A program made the position numbers and the translations under genes. From contig OW203722.1 in NCBI GenBank assembly GCA_934045075.1, positions 7,967,303 through 8,031,302 on the forward strand: a stretch of DNA of 64,000 nucleotides, written 5' to 3'. Numbering within the stretch: position 1 is the stretch's first letter; every line of letters begins with the position of its first letter. Under the pieces are notes generated by a model. That model saw only the letters and a list, made by a program, of their open reading frames with translations. It had not been told where the DNA came from and ran no database searches. Shown here piece after piece: positions 53,822-64,000 of the stretch. Source of the DNA: Yponomeuta sedellus (taxonomy: Eukaryota > Arthropoda > Insecta > Lepidoptera > Yponomeutidae).

Positions 53822-54010
53822 ATATCAGCACAAGAAAGCAGACGCAAAAAGAAGGAATACATGGACCAGCTGGAAAGGAAGGTCGAGCTGCTTCTGTCTG
53901 AGAACAACGACTACAGAAAGCGCATGGAGTCGCTGGAACAGACCAACGCCAAGCTGTTGAGCCAAATGGCCGCTGTCCAGGCCTTGGTCACGCGGGGCGG
54001 GCGGAAGTGA
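53822..54010 (+). CDS. CrebA: CrebA, last exon: rest of basic region, leucine zipper, stop
   Basis: Acceptor CACTTTTCTAG; 62 codons then TGA. ISAQESRRKKKEYMDQLERK completes the basic region with the CREB3-family SAQESRRKKKEY. The zipper has heptad positions L17, L24, Y31, L38, L45 and V52 of this exon. The protein ends VTRGGRK soon after. There is no transmembrane segment, so it would not need Golgi cleavage as vertebrate CREB3L proteins do; the fly protein is, as I recall, also without the anchor. The stop is 189 nt into the exon. Confidence 0.97.
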   Translation: MSAQESRRKKKEYMDQLERKVELLLSENNDYRKRMESLEQTNAKLLSQMAAVQALVTRGGRK

Positions 54011-56817
54011 CGTCACACAGCACTGATCCCGTGACGTCATCGGCCGCGCTCGACGCGATGTCCGTAGAGTTAAGGTGAAACGAGTCGAGGCAGTTTTCGT
54101 GCAAACTTTCTTTCGATTTGAAATATATCAAAAACTATTTTTTTGGCGTTTCTGAAAAACGGTAGCTTGTGGACAATTGCAAGAAATTTTGTATATCAGC
54201 TGCCTCCTAGGGATCCTTAGTCGGTGCTCCGGACCCAGTAACGTATCTTCGAGAGTGGATCTTTGCTCTTTGGCTCAATCGTATGTCACACTTGAGGTCC
54301 CTTGGTTTGTTTAACGAGTATTTGTCAATACATGCTGTACTGCGGTCTATCTCCTTATAGGTAGTTCAAGAGAGTAAGACAGCGTCATTAGTGCACTGGC
54401 AAATCTGCTCTAGGCTCTTGTTCCGAAACGTCAAAACCAATAAAGGGTGTTTCGAAAACCAACATTTTGAGTTCGAAGTGTGAGATTTGACTTTTGTAGA
54501 GTTTGCAGAAGCACGGTGTTAACCTTACACTCCTTCGTGGTTAACTCAACAGTAGTATTAGCAGTACTGTACAATAGAGAGGGGAAAACGTCTCCTGTTT
54601 TATTTCTGAGAGGGCCAGTGCTCAAAGTGTCGTTCAGATACAAACTGGTGAATTTTCAAACTCTCAAATGGGGCCATTTGGGAGCAGTGTGGACCAACCT
54701 CTAGAGATTTAGCTGTAGTTTGCTTGATTCATATTGAATGCATGGACAGACATCAGATCAGGGCATGGCGCGTGGCGTACGATTGATCGCAAAGCATACT
54801 GAGGCTGTGAGGAATAATAGAACGGTGATGATTCTCACAGTTTTGTTGAAATCGTTGCTAATATTTGAGATATATTATTGTTTAAGTATAATTAACGTAC
54901 GTCACTGTCCTTTAGCGTGCATTGGTTAGGATATTACAGAAAAAGTCCTGAGGTCTTTTCATTTCAGAGTTAGTATCATCAAGTTATAAAGATCCTCTAA
55001 GGACAAGACTTTTCTGTAACGCCACATGTTAAATTTAAAAGAAAAAGAAAAGATATAAGAAGAATATTTTGGATGTATTTACATATTGCGTAGGTGCGAT
55101 TCAGATAGGGCCTTTAGGACGGACTGTGTCGTTTATAAGAATGGTTGCTCACTAGATACGTTAGTGTTAGGTGTCGTGGTGCTCGATTTGTCGAACTTTC
55201 GTTTCGGTATTACTGTCAAGTGCCACACTAGGTATTAATTTTTATTTAATTGTGCACCGTATAGTCGTTGACATAAGAGTCATCGGGAGGTCTGACGTCC
55301 TATGCCACGCAGTTTGGTTTTATTGACTTACTGAAGTGTCGATTGGAATCAGCTCATATTCTTTTTCTTCAACTTCTGGTAACATAAAAACTTCTTCTAA
55401 GGTGATTGTAGTAGCTGAAACATCCACTGCAAATCTGCCTTTATATTGTCGGCCCAGCTAAATATTGTTTCTTGGCTTTATTTGACTTTTCGTGGCATAA
55501 TCGAATGGCACAGATTTCATACCTACTGGTGACTCTTAAGGCCTCTCTATTCTGCTCTGATCCGAGCTTGGGTAGCGACGTAGTGAACGCCCTGACAGAC
55601 GGGATACGACGATGACAGGGAAATAGTACTGGGGTCTTAGTTAGTATCATTTAGCGTTTAAGCGAGCTGTTTGAAATCTCGTAATATATATTTTTAACTG
55701 CGCCGTTGAAGCGTTACATAAATTTAAGTCTTGATTTTCTGTGCTTGTTTTTTTTAGAAATAAAATTGTTGCAATTAGCCTTAGAACATTGTATTGTTAC
55801 CCAAAGCATACATTTTATATTAGAAAAGGCTGGGTCTCGGAGCGGCTAGATCGATTTCATAATAATTATCCCAATCGCACTACTGAACACAACGATTAAG
55901 TTATTTTGTTCGCATGTCGGCTGATATAGGGCTGCGTATATGAATATTCAGTAAATGAGTGTTTATGCATAGCTTCAATAGCAAATTCGTACTCATGGTA
56001 CATGGCATTAAAGGTATATGCACATTACAACGGGCCGGCGTCGTACGGATACTAACTAAAATGATCCTTAAATACTTACGTAGTCAGAGACTACAATGCA
56101 AGTGCAAAAAAGGGCCTGCTGGCAGACCGGCCGCACGGGATCGGGCTTCTATTGTAAAATCTTAATAGTAAGTAATATACCTTAACTACGATGGCAATGA
56201 GCTATGGGTTTTTTCGCAAATGTGAGCCGTGGATGTAGCACGGTATTTCGGTGCAGCTGAGTGTAACCTATATTCTGTATACGCAACAGCATGCAGTCGT
56301 CTTATCAAAGGCATGACTGTGTCGAACTCTCAATACTTAAGATAAAGTTATCTATAACACATTTAACCAATCGTCGTGCGGTGTAATCAGGAATATTGGT
56401 AGCATAATAATATAAAGTAAGGCGTGCGCCATAAGCGCGTCTTCCTATTTAATAATTGAATTCCATGAATTTGCATTTATAACGTGAAATGTGTATCGTC
56501 CTAGAGATTTTTATCTTGTATTTTAAGACAAACGCTAAATGAATGAATATAACGCTGTGTAACACCGATTTGTATGTCCAGTGTTTTCGGTAAATTCTAG
56601 TCTCTTTAAGAACTTCGAAGCCGGCTCTGAAAGGCACCACGAGTCGCACGTAACCATGACAATATGTCAGCCCAAATCTGATACTGACCTACTAAAAAGA
56701 TTGCTTTTTTTATAGTTCATGAACTCGATCCTTGGGAAAGATAAACCATTTTTAACAACTTCCCTGTCCAAGAGTCGTATATGACTCAGCGGAGTGTATT
56801 GGAACAAGTTCATGAGT

Positions 56818-57026
56818 ATACTATTTTTATTTTAATGCACTAACCCGTGCTAAGGACAAATTTAAAAACCTATTTAGAGGCTAAAAATTTCACCCATGCC
56901 GGAATTAGAATCCGCAACCTCTGGCTATCCATTGGCTCAATTGGTAGAGCGCTGGCACGGATAGCCAGAGGTTGCGGGTTCGAATCCCGGCATGGGTGAA
57001 ATTTTTAGCCTCTGAATAGGTTTTTA
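56818..57026 (-). mobile_element. tRNA-derived SINE family 1, near-palindromic foldback copy F
   Basis: A 12-bp duplication AAGTTCATGAGT (56806-56817, 57027-57038) flanks it. Inverted tail and body with tRNA' run to CTCTGGCTATCC, then a direct tRNA unit (from TTGGCTCAATTGGTAGAGCG) and body end at GGTTTTTAAA. About 70 bp on each side pair around a 28-nt loop. If CrebA's 3' UTR reaches here, the mRNA would contain a long near-perfect hairpin. Confidence 0.92.
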
Positions 57027-59544
57027 AAGTTCATGAGTCACATTTGACTCATTTTCAATACATCTTCGGGCATAGAACTATCTAACGTGGGGAATATAAA
57101 TTGAATTATATGTGGACAGGGAAGTTGTTAAGAATGAAATAAATTCTTTGGAATGACAAATTAGTTCTTAACTACTCAATTCTTCAACTTACTTGGTAAT
57201 TCTTTCAGTGTTGTATCGTTTTCATTGCGTATGACTCGTGGGCGAGCAGGTTAAATCGATTAGCTGTATGTTCCATGTTCAGTTTATACTGTGCTCTATA
57301 TCGACAAGTACAAATGATGGCATGCCTTCAACAAGACTAACGCGACTAACGACATTATCAATTTACTTAACTTTAAATTAAAAAATACTGTCATATCGTA
57401 AAAGTTTAACATACCTGTACAGTTTGTGTGGCTGATTTACACTGATTTTATAGTAAAGTTGTGCAAGACATTTAATTCGCGGTGCCAAATATGCGTTTTC
57501 ATTTTGCTAAGAGAAATTGAAAAAGCCACAACTCAAGTTAAGTCCCAACTTCCAATAGAGACAGCATGTTAATCAAACTAGTTCTACTTCCTTCTTGCCA
57601 TTGCATTAATTTCCATGGGTGTAGGTTGACCGAGGGGTACTTGATGACAAAGAGACGTTGTTTTACCTTATCAATCAAATCAAAAAGTTTTTTTTAAAGT
57701 CTCACTGTCAAACTGCGAGGTAATGAACGTTACAAGTTAAACTTGGCGTCCATTTCAAAATGTAGATCATTTTGGAGAAATAATAGGTACCCCTTAAAGC
57801 TATTTCTATGTCTGCCCTTCTTGATTTCTATTGGACAAGTTATGAACCGCGCATTTCCCGCTAACACGCATACTGCGGTAATATACTAAACATTCCATTT
57901 GCCTAAATTCATTTAAGAGTGACTTAAAGTGAGCTCGAGTACTTATTAATCCTAATTGTTGGTGTTAATGTAGTAACTTCTGATTCTTCTGTACAAATGT
58001 ATTTATATAGTCCATTTATTGTAACGATAAATTATACTATAGTCTATACCTTTTATGAACTGTCCAAATCTATAAAATAGTATAAATCTACTTATAAAAC
58101 AAAGTAGGTATATTCAGCCAGACATCAGTCTTTATACATATTATATTGTCACATCGTATTACTATCATAACTCTGGTGATCATATACCTACAAAATTATA
58201 TTATTATTAAATAATTTTATAAAGTTCTTCCTATTTAGATTATAAGAAATGTGTCTATTTATAAAGCGCTATTAAAATTACTATATTGTCTATTTAATCC
58301 CTAGTTCTCAAGGGATCATAATATTAAATTAATGAGATATAAATTATTTTAAGATATTTTTTCTAACGAAAAGGCACTATTGTAAAACTATTTTACCGGT
58401 CTTTTAAATTCTATTAGATTAAGAAACTAGTTTTTACGCGTAGTTAAAATATATAGATTGAACGATTTGTTATATTACATGCAACTGCAAAGTGTGCCTG
58501 CCTATCAACTATTGATTTTACCAGTATGTTATAAGTGTCTTTAATAGCATATTACCTTATAGTAAACGACGATTAAAAAAGTAGACATAGGTATCCTTTT
58601 TTTGTTAGTTACGTTTAGCATACACTAATTTGTAACGTGTGGAAATATTGAATTCCTACTTTGGCATTTACCGTCTACAAAGGAGTGATTTTTATTGAAA
58701 ACGACTTATAAAATATAAATAAATTAACGAAAGTAGATAGTTGATATTGTAACGAAGGCGTTATATGTATCGTGTTTATAGAGCGTGGCTCATCACGTGG
58801 TTATATTATAATATTATAGTAATGTTATCGAATGCCAAAATATACACACTTGAATGGTGGAGAGTATGTACCTCTTCTATGTGACAAGCCATGGTCGCTC
58901 GATGCTTATTCAAAATGTTATATTCCAATTACAAATATGATTTTTGCAAAAAAATCAACATTGAGCGAACGGAAAAACTACCTTTAAAGGTAATCATGTC
59001 GCACTAAATCAAGTGCTTGGTTGTACCTATATCAATATAATGTATATTCTTTCTACTTTAATTGCATAGTGACGTAATGCGAGACAAGTTTTAAACTTTC
59101 AAATTATATCTATGTAAGCATTGAAAAATGTAATTGGTAGTGACCAAGTGAATCATTTTTTCAGTTTGCAAGACATTCAAATTTTTAATACAATAATAAC
59201 AATCTAAATGGGAGTTTTAACTAGTTCTTTTTGCGTCTGAGTTTGTCCAAAAATGTACTTAAATATGCATCTGTCACTATATACTTGAATGAGATAGAAT
59301 ATACCTTAAAAATAAAAACAGATAAGTATCTTTATTTGTAGAACATGCCTCACAAAACCAATGTGTTTGGTTTTTTATCACTAGAATTGTTAATAATAAA
59401 AAGTGTAATTTTATGATAGTTTTAAATTTGTTAAAACTATTCGCTGTTACCTTTTGAGTCATGACCTTGTTAAATCGTTTGTTTTATTATTATTTTTCAA
59501 TGACATTACGGATTTACTGTGTTTACTGTGTCACCCTTGAGCTA

Positions 59545-59550
59545 AATAAA
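59545..59550 (+). terminator. Candidate CrebA polyadenylation signal
   Basis: AATAAA in GAGCTAAATAAAGCGAC, followed about 30 nt on by a T-rich stretch (ATCTGTTTTTAATTT). It is the last good plus-strand candidate before the minus-strand gene. Confidence 0.35.
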
Positions 59551-59570
59551 GCGACAAAATAATGTAATAA

Positions 59571-60705
59571 TCTGTTTTTAATTTCTTCACTGCAAAAATA
59601 CAAGTACGAAAAGAAATATTAAATAATGTTAACTACTTTTATAATACTAAAGTTTAACTAACTGAAGCAATAGTAGCTTTGAAATAGCAATTCTCAAAAT
59701 AAGACTAGAATATAAATTTCAACGAAACAATAATTAAACTGCAATTTACGTGAAACTCAGTCTTAACGGCACTGGCGAACCTTAAATAACTAGAGTAATA
59801 ATAACTTAAGCAATTAAATTAAAGAGTAAATATAGACTCATACAATGTAATTTTTTGTACACTAGAAATTATTCAAAACCGATTCATAACGACATGAACA
59901 TTACAAAACTATTTGGGTGGAGCGAGATGCCACGTGAAATTAATGGACTGGAATTGACCAAGCTGGCGCAAATGGGTACATGGAACCAACTGTACTTACA
60001 ACATAACTAAGAAGGAAAAAACTTTGCTTGTGGTCTAAATCAGCCTCAATGCAGCGTTAGCGCGTTTCTCTATCTACGTAAAACAGGATTGCGATCTTGC
60101 TTCTCATAATATCACTCCATTTCGGGCTTGATCCTGACAAAGAGGCAGATTTTCTTCCAAAAGATCAACAAAACTGCAGCAACCGAGTTCGGCTCCTTGG
60201 AGTAGCAAGAACGCAGTATAGCTTAAATTGATATCTCCTAAAGCTTAAATTGATATCTCCTAATATTTAAATCGCGCGCTATGCAGTCCTGCCTGATGCA
60301 CTACTATTATTGTTCAGAGCACTAACAAAATTTTTATGAAGTTGGTTTTTAAATTTGTTTACTTAGAGAGCACTGCTCATTGTTTGTGCTCTGAACACAT
60401 CATCTCATCTTCATCTAAGGGTAGTGTAGGTTAGAAAAAATAGTTGAAAAAAGTATTTTCTTAGTGTAACGCACAAAGCATCTGTGCAACAACTATCCTA
60501 AAATTTTCTCTATCTATACCCATAGTCGCGAAGTAAGCTACTTGTCGTTGGTTGGTCTAATAGTCTACATATAAACCACTTAGTTCGATAATGTGTCGTT
60601 ACTGTTATTGACTAATGTGAAACCGGCCGTTGACGGCGCTGTCGCACCTTTCTCTCTTTCGCACATGGTCCAGCAGTGTGAAAATATATTTCTTCAGAAA
60701 AATAC
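59571..60705. other. Spacer between convergent genes
   Basis: A 22-bp motif, AGCTTAAATTGATATCTCCTAA, is repeated head to tail at about 60219-60262. Nothing else is recognised. Confidence 0.45.
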
Positions 60706-60711
60706 TTTATT
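60706..60711 (-). terminator. Candidate HGSNAT polyadenylation signal
   Basis: TTTATT on the plus strand is AATAAA on the minus strand, about 140 nt after the HGSNAT stop. Confidence 0.45.
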
Positions 60712-60850
60712 ACGTTAACCTACACCCCCCTTGAACGATTTTTATGACCAAATCAAATGTACAGCTAACTATTGCAGCATTTTACTTTGGGTTATTGTGC
60801 TTATTGGGCATCGACTGCTGTTAACCTAAGACATTACATAATACAACCAA

Positions 60851-61145
60851 TCATAGAGTAATGAACACCTTCTTCCGCGCCATCACATGCGCTATGATGA
60901 CCCAGAGGGCAGTCCCCCACGCCGCCTCCACCAGATGCATGGCGTGGGTCCTCATCTGGGGCACTCGCCAGTGGAACGGGAAGAGATGGGCGCAGACCGA
61001 GTGCCCGACGTAAAGGGCGATGGCGTTGAGGCCGGGGGCACGGAAAGGGCCCCCGCCCCACGCGTGCCAGGCGTCCGTCAGGGCGTAACAGGCCGACAGA
61101 AGGACTAGGCAGCAAGCAGTGGTCACCAGCACGAACGAGACCGAC
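60851..61145 (-). CDS. HGSNAT: Heparan-alpha-glucosaminide N-acetyltransferase, last exon
   Basis: On the minus strand the acceptor is TTTTCTCCAG and the exon ends with TGA at 60853-60851. It encodes SVSFVLVTTACCLVLLSACY, then ALTDAWHAWGGGPF, APGLNAIALYVGH and FPFHW, ending WVIIAHVMARKKVFITL. The (F/P)GxNxIxxYVGH and RKK(I/V)F end are hallmarks I recall from HGSNAT. Three hydrophobic segments are visible: residues 1-20, 35-55 and 70-90 of the exon. In the family, the enzyme moves acetyl groups from cytosolic acetyl-CoA to terminal glucosamine of heparan sulfate inside lysosomes. The longer 124-codon frame that overlaps is in another phase and is ignored. Confidence 0.95.
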
Positions 61146-61793
61146 CTGGAGAAAACACAAGGGTAAAACTAACAGTTTTGTAAAACTTATCATTCCGATA
61201 AAGGGCAAACGAAAACTAGATAGGTAGATAAATATAATTGTAAAAAAGTCCTAAAACCAAGCTGGTATCGTTAAGGCGCTAAAAAGTTTTCCAGGTGAGT
61301 TATCTAATGAACAACAACTAGAAGACATACTGGTGCAGTTTGCTTAACTTTATTAGGCGTTAACGGGCTAGAAAAGACGATAGAGACAGTTGAAGAATTT
61401 AAAATTTCGAAGGAATTTGATGATACCAAATCATTGTATTGAATTACCTAATTAGTTCCAGACCAACATTCTTGCAACGTTTCACATCGCTACGACATTT
61501 AAAAGAAAGCTGAAATTTTCCACGACTTTATTCCTTGCCGACAAGTGTCTGTTCTGTCCGGGTTCCCTACGTGAAATCGAAACACAAATTATCGATTTTC
61601 ATATCAACGAAAACCATTAATCGATTGTTTCATGTCCTAGTACAGGCGTGGACGCGGTCGTTGTCTACACTTGATCAAGAAAACTTCATGCGCAAAAAGT
61701 TCTCATACGAATATTATCTCTGCGACAAGCACAGCCAAACGTCTGCCTTGTTTGGCCGGCTCAATCGTGGAGATGTTGTACTCAGATGCTCAC
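61146..61793 (-). other. HGSNAT intron
   Basis: Bounded by GTGAGC (61793-61788 on the minus strand) and TTCTCCAG (61146-61153). No repeat recognised. Frames near 61535-61850 on the plus strand are chance. Confidence 0.7.
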
Positions 61794-61980
61794 CACAAGT
61801 TCTTATTGATCGGTATAATCCCGTGCTCTCTCGAGAATCCGGCGAGTAGAGCGCCAGTTAGTGCGAACACAAGCGCCCAGGCAAGCCAGCGGGATACGCG
61901 GGACTTGTGCGAGCGCTGCAGCAAGATCGTGGCCCCCGCCTGGATACCGAAGAGCACTTGCACAATCGATGTCAGGCAAC
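61794..61980 (-). CDS. HGSNAT: HGSNAT, middle visible exon
   Basis: Minus strand; acceptor TTTATTCCAG and donor TTGTG|GTGAGC. It opens with the end of a split Gly codon and encodes LTSIVQVLFGIQAGATILLQ, then WLAWALVFALTGALLAG and IIPINKNLW; the Trp codon is split TG|G. LGxQAG and PINKNLWS are strongly conserved in the family as I recall. Two membrane spans are visible. Phases at both ends fit the neighbouring exons exactly. Confidence 0.95.
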
Positions 61981-63085
61981 CTGGAATAAAGGAACATTGA
62001 AGATTAAAGTTAACTCAATATTTGACTGTGTGAAAACAATTATAAATTATATATAGTTGTATCAATTATGAATTTTAAAACCGATTCGAGGTATTTAACT
62101 AAACAAAATGGATCAATAGGTATAAATGGATGCAATAATAGGATGAAACTTAATAATTTTCTATCTGTAGCAATTTTATCGAATACGGCCAGGGTTGGTC
62201 GAACAGGTCAGTAAATATAGCGATCCGGGAACCCGAGTGTTGACTTGTTTGTTAATTTACTGACCAGTGATTTCACTAATTTCTGTGCCACCATATAGCT
62301 CAAGATAGTTTTGGCCATATAGTTTTGGCGACTTATTTTCAAAATGAATTGAAATACACCTTTTTTTACAAAAATACACAAAAGAATTAATAAATATCAC
62401 TTTCTGAGTTCGTTTTCAGTAACTTGTCAAGTAACCTATTCATGCGAAACATCCAATAAAAGGTAAAAGGACTGCTTCTAGTGTCCATTCTTTCTGTTTC
62501 GTCTACACGATCCTTACAGGATGGTCATAATCCACATAATCATTGTGGACACTCACTGTAGGTCTCACAATGATCTAAATCCTTCTTTACATATTATTTT
62601 AGTTCGGCAATAAATACGAAGGAGTATTTGCAAAAGCTAGCTAGCACCCAAGATATTAGCGACAACGCCGCTGTGCGGCTATTTCTATTGCAACATTCAT
62701 CAGATGACTCCTAGTCTGCATCGGCTAATCCACGATCTTTCTTTACCAATCGAGAAACTCTTTTTAACATTAGTTATCGAACTTCGTGAGATGACCAATC
62801 CTTAGTTATAACTTATAAGTAGGTACAATAAAGAAATTGTCTGAATACCAAAACTGAATACATTAAATGAAATTTTTTTTTAAGTTGAAATAAAAAATGT
62901 AATTGTTAATTTCTACTCTAAACTTATACTTTGGTTTACACAAATGAGTCCCAGTGTCTAGTTATTGGGCAATCCATTCTCTCTGCTGTAGCTTTCAGGA
63001 TAGTATTGGAGCTGGCTCGGATCCTGTATAATGACGATGCACATCTCTTGCGTTTATACAAAACTGCTGTGTCCTCAGAACTTAC
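61981..63085 (-). other. HGSNAT intron
   Basis: 1105 bp, AT-rich, bounded by GTAAGT and TTTATTCCAG on the minus strand. No known repeat; an imperfect TCAGTAAAT(T)A inverted motif near 62207-62269. Confidence 0.7.
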
Positions 63086-63255
63086 CTAGCAGCCCCTCAG
63101 GCTCAGTGACCACCCCTCCGTAAACAGTTTTTGCATCGCTCCGCTGAAACATGTGCGACTCCCCCAGGAGGAGACGGTCGATGTAGCCAGCCGCGCCGCC
63201 ACTGCAGTTGTGCGCTGCCCAATCGTCGTGCTTGCCTCCTGGGCCCATGTAGCCA
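63086..63255 (-). CDS. HGSNAT: HGSNAT, first visible exon
   Basis: Minus strand; acceptor CTGGCATTCCAG and donor GCTAG|GTAAGT. Encodes GYMGPGGKHDDWAAHNCSGG, then AAGYIDRLLLGESHMFQ and VTEPEGLLG. GYxGPGG, NC(S/T)GGAAGYIDR(L/W) and DPEG(I/L)LG are landmarks I recall from HGSNAT. This is the luminal loop with an NCS glycosylation sequon. The catalytic His exon lies further 5', outside the window. Confidence 0.95.
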
Positions 63256-63642
63256 CTGGAATGCCAGTTAGGAAACTGAGTGAAGGACTCTCAAATGTTT
63301 CATAATCTAAACTGGATCAAGCTCGTTCTGTTTATGAGTATTGAAACGGAGTATCGGTGCTTAAGATCCAATTCATTAACCCATATCCGTCCATAGCAGC
63401 AGGTGAGCTGGTGGACATAGACCTAACCCTGATGGGTTAGGCGTGATGGCGTGATCGACATCGTGAAGAAGGTCGATGACATAAAGAAATATGTCATCGA
63501 CCTTCTTCATCCGGCCGCAACTTCTCCACAACCGCAGTCTCTGATTTTCGATGCTCCGTTTTGTCCTATGTAGCCACGGATCGGGTAGCGTATGCGGTGG
63601 CGCTAAAGAGTATTTTGGAGGAGTCGTATATTAGTCGTATAT
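63256..63642 (-). other. HGSNAT intron, with a perfect hairpin
   Basis: The next exon on the 5' side is not within the window. TGAAGAAGGTCGATGACAT at 63464-63482 and its exact inverse at 63491-63509 form a 19-bp stem with an 8-nt loop. Confidence 0.6.
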
Positions 63643-63945
63643 TTGCTGAAAGTATTTTTTATTATGTATGTGGATAGGATGAAGGAAGAAAGATTGACGA
63701 AACAAATATATATTGCGAATGTGAGGGGAAGGGCTGGTAAGGGACGTCCCAGACGGTCTTACATCGACCAAATAGGGGATGTATTAGCAAAGGGAAAGAT
63801 AAAAAGTACCCGGAACCGGCGTGCGTGCATGCAACGACTTATGAACGTTGATGAAGCGAAGGTGATCTGTCAGAATCGTGGCAAGTGGCAGTCCCTGGTC
63901 TCTGCCTACCCCTCTGGGATACAGGCATGAGGTTATGTATGTATT
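63643..63945 (+). mobile_element. RTE-like LINE 3' end, best copy
   Basis: A 95-codon frame encodes DRMKEERLTKQIYIANVRGR, then KGRPRRSYIDQIGDVL and [20 protein letters not shown], ending SAYPSGIQA: the carboxyl end of a LINE polyprotein, open to its stop. It is followed by GAGGTTATGTATGTATTTTT, a minimal TATG tail. The 5' part of the LINE is missing. It lies in an HGSNAT intron in opposite orientation. Confidence 0.85.
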
Positions 63946-64000
63946 TTTTATTTGTGTACTATTTTTGTTATTTTTTTTCTTGTAACCTGAATTAAATATA

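Larger units (their letters stand above)
54011..59570 (+). other. CrebA downstream region, possible long 3' UTR
   Basis: AT-rich and without coding signals. It holds a foldback SINE at 56818-57026 and, near 55560-55610, a short RTE-like piece (GACGTAGTGAACGCCCTGAC, compare 51737). An AATAAA at 55755 and a stronger candidate at 59545 may be alternative poly(A) sites. Whether transcription extends this far is inference. Confidence 0.4.

Noticed and set aside
60834..61208. 124-codon minus frame
   Set aside because: Another phase of the HGSNAT last exon; the spliced frame gives the conserved protein end.
61803..61997. 64-codon minus frame
   Set aside because: Out of phase with the conserved HGSNAT exon 61794-61980.

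Overview
The window looks like a stretch of moth or butterfly (Lepidoptera) nuclear DNA. It is AT-rich, its two host genes are intron-split insect genes, and it is packed with tRNA-derived SINEs, RTE-like LINE ends, MITEs, a CR1/Jockey-group LINE and a BEL/Pao LTR retrotransposon of the kinds common in that order. The species cannot be named from sequence alone.

Host genes. The plus strand carries the 3' six coding exons (29095-54010, 347 codons) of the CREB3-family bZIP factor CrebA. The exon carrying the start codon was not found and probably lies upstream. Introns take up most of the gene; intron 1 of the visible part is 17.8 kb. The protein stops just after the leucine zipper, so it has no membrane anchor. 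A long AT-rich downstream region (54011 to about 59570) may be its 3' UTR. Converging on it, the minus strand from 63255 to 60851 carries the last three visible exons of a heparan-alpha-glucosaminide N-acetyltransferase (HGSNAT), a multi-pass lysosomal enzyme. Its 5' exons lie beyond the right edge. The two genes show no functional link beyond their tail-to-tail arrangement.

Layout. 1-10 kb: mostly SINEs, MITEs and older repeats, no gene recognised. 10.5-21.6 kb: a CR1/Jockey-group LINE (ORF1, then endonuclease/RT ORF2) split inside ORF2 by a 6.1-kb BEL/Pao element on the opposite strand, with two 148-bp LTRs that look identical and an open 1735-codon gag-pol. 21.6-29 kb: repeats, an inverted pair of 0.3-kb MITEs, and an RTE end with about 35 TATG units. 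29-54 kb: CrebA, its introns holding a 2.1-kb TIR element with a 47-bp minisatellite, foldback SINEs, RTE remnants and an apparently exact 358-bp tandem duplication. 54-60.7 kb: downstream flank. 60.8-64 kb: HGSNAT and an RTE end.

The most unusual signal is a tRNA-derived SINE family seen eight times. Six copies are foldbacks: a reverse-complemented SINE body, always starting at the same GGTTTTT(AAA) site, joined to a direct 3' tail. Five of the six have direct target duplications of 12-14 bp; the sixth is cut by the window edge. The tail is a 52-bp block that matches the end of ORF2 (stop codon included) of the LINE at 21205-21256 without a difference seen by eye. That suggests a SINE/LINE partnership with recurrent, site-specific 5' inversion.
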